33,804 nucleotides of DNA from Chloroflexota bacterium (GTDB lineage Bacteria > Chloroflexota > Anaerolineae > Promineifilales > Promineifilaceae). The translations under genes and the position numbers were made by a program. The notes below the pieces were generated by a model. The model was not told the DNA's origin. It worked only from the letters and a program-made list of their open reading frames with translations, and ran no database searches. The stretch's first letter is position 1. The number at the start of each line of letters is the position of its first letter. The stretch spans positions 1 through 33,804 of the forward strand of contig JAHDEB010000048.1 in the NCBI GenBank assembly GCA_020629055.1, given 5' to 3'. Positions 18,001 through 24,355 of the stretch are shown piece after piece.

Positions 18001-20688
18001 GACAGTGACTTCTTTGCGCTGGGTGGAGATTCGCTGCATGTGATGGAACTGGTTGTTTTGCTTAAACGGGAGGGGGTGCCGGTTACAAGCGTATCCGACC
18101 TCTTTGCACATCGGCGGTTTAAGGAGCAAAACGACTACCTAGCAACCCTTTCGCGAATGGAGGTTGCTACGAAACCTCTGCCCCAAACAGACCCTTTGAC
18201 CCCATTCCCGTTGAGCCCGGCTCAGGTTGGGTTTTGGATGGCGCGAAAGCTGGTTCCGAACGCTTCGACCAGCTGGTTCGCCTGTTTTTACTTAGACGGT
18301 GAATTGGATCATTTGAAATTCGAGCAGGCGGTTCAAATTGTGGTTAATCGTCATCCGATGTTACGCACCGTATTGGTCCCGCAATCCCGGCCGCCGCTGC
18401 AAAAAACACTCCCCACGGCCGATTTTTTGCCCGTTCCTTTTTCAGAGGTTACCACAGACGCTCCGGAATATGTTTCAGATTTAGTTGATGAACTATTTGC
18501 TCAATTTAAAGCGGAAAATGCTGAGCCGTTTGATTTAACCCAAGCGCCGCTTTTGAAACTGCAAATGGTGCAGATTCAGCCAAAACAGACGGTTTGGTTT
18601 GTTGCGGGTGACCATTTTATCGGGGACGGCTTTAGTGGATGGCTGTTCGGCCGAGAGTTACTTGCCGTTTATGATCAGCTTGTTTTAGGGCAGCAGCCCA
18701 GTTTGCCTGCGTTAAGCACGACGTTTCAAGAATATATCGAGCTAGCAAATAAACGTTCAGATCAGATCGACGCGGAGACTCAGACCTTTTGGAAATTCCA
18801 GTTTGAAAGCCGGTATCAAACCCCTGTTGCTTGGCATCAGCCAGCCAAGCAGCCTGACCGCTGGCACAACCGGTCGATTGAAATGAGTGAGCCGGTTGTG
18901 GCTGCTCTTAAAACGGTTGCTCAAGATCAGAAGGCCACTCTGCATGATTTGCTGTTGCTTGCGCTCTATCAACAGCTGGTCACCTTAACCGACCAAACCG
19001 ACTTGGTGATTGGCACCGCAATATCCGGCCGGGATATCCCGTTGCCTGATTTGATGCATCTTTTTGGCAGTTTTGCGTCGATACTCCCGATTCGATTTAA
19101 TCCTGACACCCTTGGCTGTAAGAATGGGGAATGGCCCACCGATATGGCCCAATTGCTGACTCAAGCCCGTTCGAACCCGATACTGCCAAGCCAAATCGCC
19201 CAATTGGCCCATGCCGATACCCCGCAAGGGGCGATCACCGGCCGTCAATTTCTGTTTAGCCTCATGGATTTTGAGTCGATTGGTCCACTTGAAAGCGAGA
19301 ACTTAAAGATTCGGTGGGATTTATCTAAAACATCGATTGCACCGGTCGATTCAGCTACAGACCTGCTCGTATCCGGCCGTTTGCTTGACGGTAAATTGCG
19401 TTTGACGTTTGCGGCCGGTGGGCATGCGTTTGATCAGCCGCTTTTTGATCAATTTGTGAACCGTTTTCAAGAAAGGCTCAACCGGCTTGTGCAGCCAGTG
19501 GGCCAACCAACACGGTTACAAATGCCGGTCAACCGATCAGACAAATTGAATGGGCAGTACAAACTGCGTTTAGATTCAGCGTTGATCGGATATTTGCCCG
19601 ACCGTGCCACAGTTTCGGGTCAAATCGAGCAGTTTTCGATTCCACTAACGGCCGATCAAGTGCGCGATCTACTCTTTGTCGATCAACAGCCCCGATTGCT
19701 TGACTCATTGCATTGCCAATTGGGCCGCTCCGGTACAGTCACCTTGCCGTATTTTGCGGATGAGTTGGCCGCACTCCCTGCAGATTTATTAAACCAAAAG
19801 ATTGTCCAAGCGGCCGAGCATGCCTTCTCACAAGGCGCGACCTCTTTGGCATTGGCCGGCATGCTGCCATCATTAACTGAATATGGTTTTGGGTTGGCAG
19901 GCCGAATGCCGAACCAGGTTGAGTTAACAACGGGCCATAGTTTGACCGTTGTGTCGGTTGTTAAGAATCTACAAAAAGGGATTCAAGCGTTGGGATCGCA
20001 ATTAGATCAAAGCACAATTGGCTTCCTTGGCCTTGGTTCGATCGGGGCAGCCTCTTTACGCCTCTTCTTAAGCCAAACTGAACATCCGGCAAAACTTATC
20101 TTGTGCGATGTAGCCGCCAATGCCAAGCATCTTCACCGCTTGAAAAAGGTGCTTCAATTGGAAGACCGCTTTAAAGGAGAAATTGAACTGCTACACGGGG
20201 GTAAGCGGGCTCCTGATCAGCTTTATTCGGCCGATATTATTGTCGGGGCAACCAGTCAAGCCAATGTTCTTGATATCGCCCAATTACGGCCGGGCACCCT
20301 GGTCGTTGATGACTCTTTTCCTCACTGTTTTGATGTTGATTTGGCGCTAAAACGAATGTCGACAGAAAAAGACGTGATGGTTGTTGGGGGTGGCTTGCTC
20401 GATATCGGCAGCTTGGAACGGGCCGCCCACGTCCCCCCGATGTTTGCCGAGTACGGGAGCCAGCTTTTGGCCCAACTGCCAGCATTTGGCATGGCTTCTT
20501 GTCAATTAGAAGGGTTGTTGCGGGCAAGGTTTAGCTCACTGCCGGTGACAATGGGGTTGGTCGAAGGTCAAAACGTCATTCGCTATTTAGAGGCGGTCAA
20601 CGGGATGGGCTTCAAAGCGGCTCCGTTCCATCTTGGACCCCATTCGGTTGGCTTACCACATCAAGTCAGCCACCTACGGGCGCGCTGA
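12019..20688 (+). CDS. Hybrid PKS-NRPS megasynthase (KS-KR-ACP-C-A-PCP-C-AAR-like reductase)
   Basis: A single 2889-residue assembly line. KS (about 8-432) has Cys180 in DSACASS, His312 in EAHGTGT and His353 in NVGHL, so it looks active. No acyltransferase follows. KR (about 465-845) has GGGSGVG at 667-673 and SSYAAANGYLD with Tyr817. ACP carries Ser960 (MGIDSMG). C1 (about 1020-1450) has HHIVGDG at 1155-1161. The A domain (about 1470-1955) has FTSGSTG at 1607-1613, NLYGPTEN, RGHRIELGE and Lys1949. PCP carries Ser2005 (LGGDSL). C2 (about 2060-2490) has DHFIGDGFS at 2198-2206. The C-terminal about 375 residues resemble cyanobacterial acyl-ACP reductase, with an NAD(P)-binding GFLGLGSIG at 2668-2676. 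It should need a trans-acting AT and a phosphopantetheinyl transferase, neither of which is in the window. The product is unknown. Confidence 0.9.
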   Translation: MEQKVERDISIIGMACRFPDANNLTEFWQNLLDAQSAIKPVPPDRWDADRYYSAQPNTAGKTSSKWGCFLDDVWGFDPGFFQLSAEDAPFIDPQHRLLLELAYEAIADAGITPAALDGESVGVFIGISQADYERNVVDHLFSEQDSPPTILANNLRNLAAGRIADSLNLKGPTIAFDSACASSLVALHVARLSLLQNECRYALVGGVNLNLSPTSSLAFSNAGALSDEPKSYLFDERNCGITLGEGGGMVLLGRSEDNPGQALAILKGSAVNNDGRAHGPMTPNTKGQQQVMRTAYTNCDVDPADLRFIEAHGTGTPIGDLVEARTLNRFFNELDEVEQVKRYVGSVKPNVGHLLSAAGMAGLIKTILALHHRTIPPSINCQRPHRRLRFSDVGLTVNTEPVEWDSDAGKPWLAGVNAFAFGGTNAHVVLQEAAVADRQPLPMPQFQRIDCRMSHSPAKPAPRLSRSLTHQDDWLHQVDWQPEPLQPVAPDRLSDQRPFVLTSSDPERAQEVVMHLTHLGIDCQFVAPDKLNLLDDTLRRLIILACGGKDAEFVWSVSKQLAQQRSPWIQSITFVTDGGGEKSCLGAADNMLASFSHALGAELHLPVEFISYDQEITGALLYAELIRPTTNRPVVWRANQRLVQNISPVSPEQQLAQPPLSADGVYLITGGGSGVGAAIAKGLALEHQPTLVLVGRTPLSKSAERRDLIEKLNWTGATAEYLAVDVTQSAEVDQLLGDVIAKFGRLDGVIHAAGRVEAGLLASASFASFNAILEPKMLGVQNLHAAVQKFNCQPGFFINFSSISAVLPRFSGGLSSYAAANGYLDGFAHQHGCQTINWTMWTESGEGAKQGGLENLDRLGLKGISDREGYDLFKAALGMGLQQTLIVNPAAAERTAVKPMGESGSALEDAHSQIEPVVFDGDKSDAPIAQIIVGLLADELEVGPDEVPHDQSFSHMGIDSMGAMELVAKLEEHGFGSLPATLFFEHNTVQKLAAHLQGVEQPAEVKAETLPEPMPKRDSSKLTPLQRSFLSQQLRDPEHVAYGYLRLSLKGGFDLEKGNTALKRLVDAHEQCRSKFTFDPGGAGAQQLILALEDIAPLPQIETISLAESGQTLSAIEDELVNRPIDLLSDEFEWPFRLFLIQDSGEIYHLVFWLHHIVGDGWSLSNLIQEFWDLYSGASITPPETKFSDYARLLDAESGAPVTQTSLDWWQNQLADHPFYPAPESPRGRHKAHQFKLEKSTLDHLKASARAADVTLFHWLLAAQFKALAAELEPTRDKPSLSIGVAESRRDYPLPMLNRVVGCMADLYPLGLTFGTQDHLSAVAQQVRDSWLDVHKHSRLCSSRLADLFPAEQRQSHSLPHAACFSFSHFPRFIRHAEQVELIDIHARTGTAQTTLSLVCWTSFDTLYFSWNYREDLYSADQIERLTGRLLQLLKEETLSMVDPPIKPVSESKAKQQPGSVPLFLAQINQSFSKRKYAKALKQPEVDYASLSNGVGHCLNQLKAEGFKAGDVVAYIGEPGQPALCALLATFWGGGTWLPLDPAAPKRRLLSNLKVGGATFLLGQLDRLPTDELPKNLRPVTLSACNKGVKLGSPEKRGIDQTAVIIFTSGSTGEQKGVPVRYGSLDLYLNWAVNELNYRRTDTMMWATSLSFDASLRQCLAPLMAGGSILPIGRELVLNLPEFAQTLVNNKVTKWSSVPTLFDQMVRFWRQEPGLLPMTLEQIQLGGEALPMELVDRWTSLDSSPNEVEFVNLYGPTENTINGTYCVMPVSDRTKIDSKSMPIGRPLPDVKIKVLDKNGKDCAVGERGELLLGGDLLAQKYMCADPKLKPLGKDLADGRYFPTGDLVEILPDQNLLFIGRIDHQVKLRGHRIELGEIEQALLSHPQVEQAAVGLVENDGSKTLIAQLVGSWSGQTRPDLRPFLADRLPTYMIPAQLNFVDQLPRFPNGKIDRRSIGISSDVSQVIEEVPGPGDVEAVDLAKLWRQLLKVEDLDDDSDFFALGGDSLHVMELVVLLKREGVPVTSVSDLFAHRRFKEQNDYLATLSRMEVATKPLPQTDPLTPFPLSPAQVGFWMARKLVPNASTSWFACFYLDGELDHLKFEQAVQIVVNRHPMLRTVLVPQSRPPLQKTLPTADFLPVPFSEVTTDAPEYVSDLVDELFAQFKAENAEPFDLTQAPLLKLQMVQIQPKQTVWFVAGDHFIGDGFSGWLFGRELLAVYDQLVLGQQPSLPALSTTFQEYIELANKRSDQIDAETQTFWKFQFESRYQTPVAWHQPAKQPDRWHNRSIEMSEPVVAALKTVAQDQKATLHDLLLLALYQQLVTLTDQTDLVIGTAISGRDIPLPDLMHLFGSFASILPIRFNPDTLGCKNGEWPTDMAQLLTQARSNPILPSQIAQLAHADTPQGAITGRQFLFSLMDFESIGPLESENLKIRWDLSKTSIAPVDSATDLLVSGRLLDGKLRLTFAAGGHAFDQPLFDQFVNRFQERLNRLVQPVGQPTRLQMPVNRSDKLNGQYKLRLDSALIGYLPDRATVSGQIEQFSIPLTADQVRDLLFVDQQPRLLDSLHCQLGRSGTVTLPYFADELAALPADLLNQKIVQAAEHAFSQGATSLALAGMLPSLTEYGFGLAGRMPNQVELTTGHSLTVVSVVKNLQKGIQALGSQLDQSTIGFLGLGSIGAASLRLFLSQTEHPAKLILCDVAANAKHLHRLKKVLQLEDRFKGEIELLHGGKRAPDQLYSADIIVGATSQANVLDIAQLRPGTLVVDDSFPHCFDVDLALKRMSTEKDVMVVGGGLLDIGSLERAAHVPPMFAEYGSQLLAQLPAFGMASCQLEGLLRARFSSLPVTMGLVEGQNVIRYLEAVNGMGFKAAPFHLGPHSVGLPHQVSHLRAR

Positions 20689-20690
20689 TT

Positions 20691-21926
20691 TTACTTGGTC
20701 GAGGGTTCTAATTTGCTCTCGCGTAACGGCTTGTTGGTGACCGCGTAAATGGCGGTCACCAAATACAAAACGCCCCCGATGTAGTAAATGGTGCGGATTG
20801 GGAAGAAATCTGAAAGCCACGCAAAAAAGAGGCCAGAGATGATAAAAACGATATTCCGTAACATCTCGCGGGTAGCATAAACCCGTCCCAATTGATTTTC
20901 ATCAACCGTCCCCTGCAATAGTGCATCTTGGGCCACGTCTCGCACGGCGAACGGTGGGCCAAATACAAATGCAACCCCGATTGCGACCCAAATGTTGGGG
21001 CTAGATGCAAACGCAAAGGTCAAAAAGCCGACCAATACTGCAGTCCATACGATGATCCGGCCGGGGATTTTACTGAGCGCATCACCCATCCACATCGCCG
21101 CAAATGACCCGACAATCATGCCCGAGAAGTAACCGGTGACTTGGTAGCCCCACTCGGCGGTATCTCCCCCAAGTGCCTTAATCACAAAAACAAGCATCAA
21201 CGCACCGGTCCAAATGCCGTGGGGTACATGCTCGATCGTTTCCATTATCGTCAGCGGCCGAGCGATAGGATGTGATTTTAAATAGTTCCAACCGGCAATA
21301 AACGCCTGCCACACCGTTTCATCTTTTTCGGCTTTCCCACGCTCTTTTCGGCGTTCAACTTGAAGCATAGAGGCGGCTAAAATCGCAACACCAAATAGGA
21401 TCATGATGCCGATGGCGATTTGATCAAGCGGCACCGCCAAGACCAGCCATCCCCCAACCGCAAAGGAGACCGCCATAAGAATTTGGCGGATCGCTAGAAT
21501 CAGACTGTTGGCCTGGACCAACTTTTCTGCAGAAACAATTGAGGGGACAAGAGAAAGCGCGGCCGGACGATGAAAGACATCTGCGGCCGAAAGACCGGCT
21601 AAAATCAAGTAGCTGCTCCAAACCGATAGTGACCCATCAACTTGCAAAAGCAAATAGCTGCCGATGACAAGCAGGAGGCGCAAGACGTCCATACTGATGA
21701 GTACATTTTTGCGCCGAAATCGATCGACCAGAACGCCCGCTACCGGACCTAAGATGAAGGCAGGCAGTGTGCGAGCCACCATGGTTCCGGCCGTTTGCAG
21801 CGTAGAGCCGGTCTGTTCAAAAACAGAAACAAGGAGGGTGATGGTGTATAGCTCTAACCCCAAGGTTGTTAGTAGATTGACAACCCACAAAGCGAAAAAC
21901 TGCCGATTTTTTAGGATTAAGTTCAT
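20691..21926 (-). CDS. MFS transporter, EntS/MFS_3-like exporter
   Basis: Inner-membrane transporter of 411 residues with about twelve helices. The loop after helix 2 carries the MFS signature (GVLVDRFRRKNVLISMD). FHRPAALSLVPSIV and QANSLI match the MFS_3 subgroup, which includes the enterobactin exporter EntS and macrolide efflux proteins. The second half begins after a charged loop near 200 (RRKERGKAEKDE). It ends 2 bp from the megasynthase stop on the opposite strand. Closeness to a non-ribosomal synthase, together with its family, suggests that it exports the synthase's product, but the convergent orientation means the two are not one transcript. Confidence 0.86.
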   Translation of the reverse strand: MNLILKNRQFFALWVVNLLTTLGLELYTITLLVSVFEQTGSTLQTAGTMVARTLPAFILGPVAGVLVDRFRRKNVLISMDVLRLLLVIGSYLLLQVDGSLSVWSSYLILAGLSAADVFHRPAALSLVPSIVSAEKLVQANSLILAIRQILMAVSFAVGGWLVLAVPLDQIAIGIMILFGVAILAASMLQVERRKERGKAEKDETVWQAFIAGWNYLKSHPIARPLTIMETIEHVPHGIWTGALMLVFVIKALGGDTAEWGYQVTGYFSGMIVGSFAAMWMGDALSKIPGRIIVWTAVLVGFLTFAFASSPNIWVAIGVAFVFGPPFAVRDVAQDALLQGTVDENQLGRVYATREMLRNIVFIISGLFFAWLSDFFPIRTIYYIGGVLYLVTAIYAVTNKPLRESKLEPSTK

Positions 21927-22049
21927 TCGGCCGGATTTTAGCCCGATTTAATTAGAAAACGAGGATAAAGGCTCCGATCTTGTGCGACACTTCTACATAG
22001 CCCAGCATGGGTACCGCATTGCAGGAATCGGTGGAAAACAAAGTTTAAG

Positions 22050-22087
22050 AACTAAGCTCGACTTAATGTACAAAGTCGAGCTTAGTT
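22050..22087 (-). terminator. Strong hairpin terminator
   Basis: Perfect 15-bp stem AACTAAGCTCGACTT / AAGTCGAGCTTAGTT (22050-22064 and 22073-22087) with an 8-base loop. It lies just downstream of the DmdA-like gene stop at 22115 on the reverse strand and also between the two reverse genes. It probably insulates the MFS gene from the DmdA-like transcript. The U-run on the reverse strand is weak. Confidence 0.6.
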
Positions 22088-22114
22088 TTCCATCGATCGA
22101 TTATCTTAGGTTAA

Positions 22115-23224
22115 CTACTTGATAAACGGGGTTTCATGCACCACGGCCGCTGTTTCACCTTGGTCCGTATGTGCGATCAATTCTGTACCGATTTCTGTAT
22201 ACTCGATCGGCACCATCCCGAATGCGATCGTCTTTTTCAGACGAGGTGAATAGGTCAGGCTGGTGATTTTACCCGCCGCTTGGCCATCACTAGAGGTCAG
22301 TGGAGCCCAGCGAGATATCCCCTTGATCGTGACATCGGGTAAAACAACCCCCACCAATTTTTGGGTAACCCCTTCCGCCTTAATGCGTTGTAATGCCGCT
22401 TTGCCAATAAAATCAGCTTCTTGATCAACTGCGCAATATTTGCCCAATCCGATTTCGAAGGGATTGTTTTCAATCGTCATATCGTTCCCCTGCGAAAACA
22501 GCCCGTGCTCGATCCTTTCGATAGTGGATGGTGAGCCAGGTTTGATGTTGTATGGTTTGCCCGCTTCAGCAACCTTGTCCCAAAGCTCATTCCCTTTAGA
22601 CCCGTCGCGCAAGTAAAGTTCTAAACCACCTTGTTTGCTCCAGCCGGAACGCTGCACAACGAGGGGGATGCCGTCTAGATCGTATTCACGGAACCAGAAA
22701 TACTTTAGGTCGTAAATCCAGTCCCCCAACAGATCTGCACAAACTCTGTCAGCATCTGGCCCTTGAACCGCCAACGGAGACACATCTGGCTCTCCTATCT
22801 TCACATCTAACCCCATGCCTAAGGCCAACCCTTTGGCCCAGAGTGCAACATCGGTGTCTGCAATCGAGAGCCAATAATGGTCTTCGGCCAGCTTGAGTAA
22901 TATCGGGTCATTAATCATGCCCCCATTGTGGTCAACAATCGGCACATATTTACCTTGCCCCACCTTGCATTTGCTGATGTTCCTTGGCGTCATCATGGTG
23001 ACCAACTTAAATGCATCTGGCCCTGTGATCTCAACTTGACGTTCACATGACACATCCCACATCGAAACACCATTGATCAGGTACCAATAATCAGCTTCGG
23101 CCGATTCAAAATAAGTTGGCAAAAGCATATGATTGTAGACGGTAAATCCTTTAACCCCTGCTTTGACGATACTTTCATAGAACGGTGTCGTTCTGGTGCG
23201 TTGTACAATACCAATTTCAAACAT
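22115..23224 (-). CDS. DmdA-like aminomethyltransferase-fold demethylase (GcvT family)
   Basis: Cytoplasmic 369-residue GcvT-family protein, most similar from memory to dimethylsulfoniopropionate demethylase DmdA rather than to glycine-cleavage T protein. Diagnostic stretches are TPFYESIVKAGVKGFTVYNH, MWDVSCERQVEITGPDA, MTPRNISKCKVGQG, HYWLSIADTD, EPDVSPLAVQGP, IERIEHGLFSQGNDM and the GKAAL/GVVLPD segment of the C-terminal GCV_T domain. The family transfers a methyl group to tetrahydrofolate. Where DmdA has RSGYSGQGG, this protein has RSGWSKQGG, so the substrate may differ. No dmdBCD or glycine-cleavage genes are nearby. A good AAGGA ribosome-binding site precedes the ATG. It lies 45 bp downstream of the IclR gene on the same strand. 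Confidence 0.85.
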   Translation of the reverse strand: MFEIGIVQRTRTTPFYESIVKAGVKGFTVYNHMLLPTYFESAEADYWYLINGVSMWDVSCERQVEITGPDAFKLVTMMTPRNISKCKVGQGKYVPIVDHNGGMINDPILLKLAEDHYWLSIADTDVALWAKGLALGMGLDVKIGEPDVSPLAVQGPDADRVCADLLGDWIYDLKYFWFREYDLDGIPLVVQRSGWSKQGGLELYLRDGSKGNELWDKVAEAGKPYNIKPGSPSTIERIEHGLFSQGNDMTIENNPFEIGLGKYCAVDQEADFIGKAALQRIKAEGVTQKLVGVVLPDVTIKGISRWAPLTSSDGQAAGKITSLTYSPRLKKTIAFGMVPIEYTEIGTELIAHTDQGETAAVVHETPFIK

Positions 23225-23269
23225 TTCTAGAATTTCCTTTTGTCCTAATGTGTTGTATTTGGGTGGCGA

Positions 23270-24046
23270 TTACACGCCATCATTTTTACTGTTTAGCTTC
23301 AACCGTTTGCTTATTTTTTGCGCAGCTTCGCAAACCAGTTGAGCATATTCTTCTTCGTGCCGTGCATCTCGAATTCGAAATTTGGGCGCCCCCAAAGATG
23401 GAGAAGCTACGACATCCCCGTGTTGGTTAAAGATCGGGGCCGCAATGCCGATATAGCCGATTTCATACTCATCCCGCGTCCACCCGATCCCTGTCTGGAG
23501 GGATAACTCAAGTTGCTTGCGCAAGACGGCCGGATCTGTAACTGAAAAATCTGTATATGCTTCTAGCTGCTGGTTTAAATATGCCGCCTGCTCTTTGTCA
23601 GACCGGTAAGCCAAGAATAGCTTTCCGGACGAGGTCAGATGCATCGGGTGACGGTGGCCGGTTGAATCTGACATTTGGATTTTGTAGCGACAGTTAAGTT
23701 GGGATGCAAACAGCGTTTGGTCCCCGTCCGGCAGACATAAATAGACCGTTTCACCTGTTTTTTCAGCAAGTATTTGCAAGATCGGTTGGGCAATGGCGTG
23801 CATTTGCTCTTGCCACGAAGTTGTGCTTAACAACGACATAATCTGATCCCCAAGCAGATAATTATCCTGCCCTATTTCACTGTCGCCCGCTTTTACCGCA
23901 CCTACAGCGTGCAATGTTTCCAGCAAGCGCACAACGGTGGTTCGCGGCAGATCAACATCCCGTGCAAGTTGAGAAACAGAAATAAGGCCTGCATTTTGGC
24001 CGATGGCATAAAGCAATTTGAATGCTCTTTCTACAGATTGAATCAT
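23270..24046 (-). CDS. IclR-family transcriptional regulator
   Basis: Regulator of 258 residues. An N-terminal winged helix (about 3-62: QSVERAFKLLYAIGQNAGLISVSQLARDVDLPRTTVVRLLETL) matches the IclR HTH. It is followed by the ligand-binding domain with the family motifs HLTSSGKLFLA, GIGWTRDEYEIGYIGIAAPIFN and the GDVVAS strand. IclR proteins bind small metabolites and usually control catabolic operons next door. It is the first gene of a likely two-gene unit with the DmdA-like gene, which it probably regulates. The start ATG is only 3 bp from a palindromic operator candidate, and no Shine-Dalgarno sequence fits, so the message may be leaderless. Confidence 0.9.
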   Translation of the reverse strand: MIQSVERAFKLLYAIGQNAGLISVSQLARDVDLPRTTVVRLLETLHAVGAVKAGDSEIGQDNYLLGDQIMSLLSTTSWQEQMHAIAQPILQILAEKTGETVYLCLPDGDQTLFASQLNCRYKIQMSDSTGHRHPMHLTSSGKLFLAYRSDKEQAAYLNQQLEAYTDFSVTDPAVLRKQLELSLQTGIGWTRDEYEIGYIGIAAPIFNQHGDVVASPSLGAPKFRIRDARHEEEYAQLVCEAAQKISKRLKLNSKNDGV

Positions 24047-24049
24047 AAT

Positions 24050-24087
24050 ATATCCACGATGCGGATATTAACCATTTGGTGGATATT
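24050..24087. promoter_or_regulatory. Candidate IclR operator
   Basis: Inverted repeat ATATCC-7 nt-GGATAT (24050-24055 and 24063-24068). A third half-site GTGGATATT at 24079-24087 repeats GCGGATATT at 24061-24069 with 18-bp spacing. It abuts the IclR start codon, as expected for an autoregulatory operator of that family. Confidence 0.5.
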
Positions 24088-24355
24088 TGACAATTGGCTA
24101 AACAAACCAAAAATTCCCACTGATCAGCGGAAAAAAATCACCAGCTCTGTACGATTTGCATAGCTGATTTTTGTGATGTGAAAACGATAGCGACAAATAA
24201 AAGAGTCTTGGAGGATGAATGGGTGATTGTTTAAAATTTGATACAGTTGCTCGTTTTGAAACAGTTTCTTTGGTAGAAAAAGTTGTAAAAATGATTTGCC
24301 CCTTCTGTTTAAGTTAAGGGTGCTGAACAAAGACCGAAAATAACGAAATCGCTAT
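24088..24355. other. Intergenic region between iclR-type gene and sugar dehydrogenase gene
   Basis: AT-rich divergent spacer. Apart from the operator at its left end, I see no RNA gene, strong hairpin or clear promoter hexamers. Short open frames on either strand here lack ribosome-binding sites and recognisable sequence. Confidence 0.4.

Noticed and set aside
18196..19490. C2 of the megasynthase as an epimerisation domain
   Set aside because: It follows a PCP as epimerisation domains do, but the opening SPAQVGFW and the RHPMLRTVL motif are condensation/cyclisation-like and the HH pair is missing.
22115..23224. Glycine-cleavage T protein (gcvT)
   Set aside because: Sequence stretches fit DmdA better, and no gcvH, gcvP or lpd gene is nearby.
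24124..24330. Short reverse open frame upstream of the sugar dehydrogenase gene
   Set aside because: No ribosome-binding site and low-complexity, unrecognisable protein in an AT-rich spacer.
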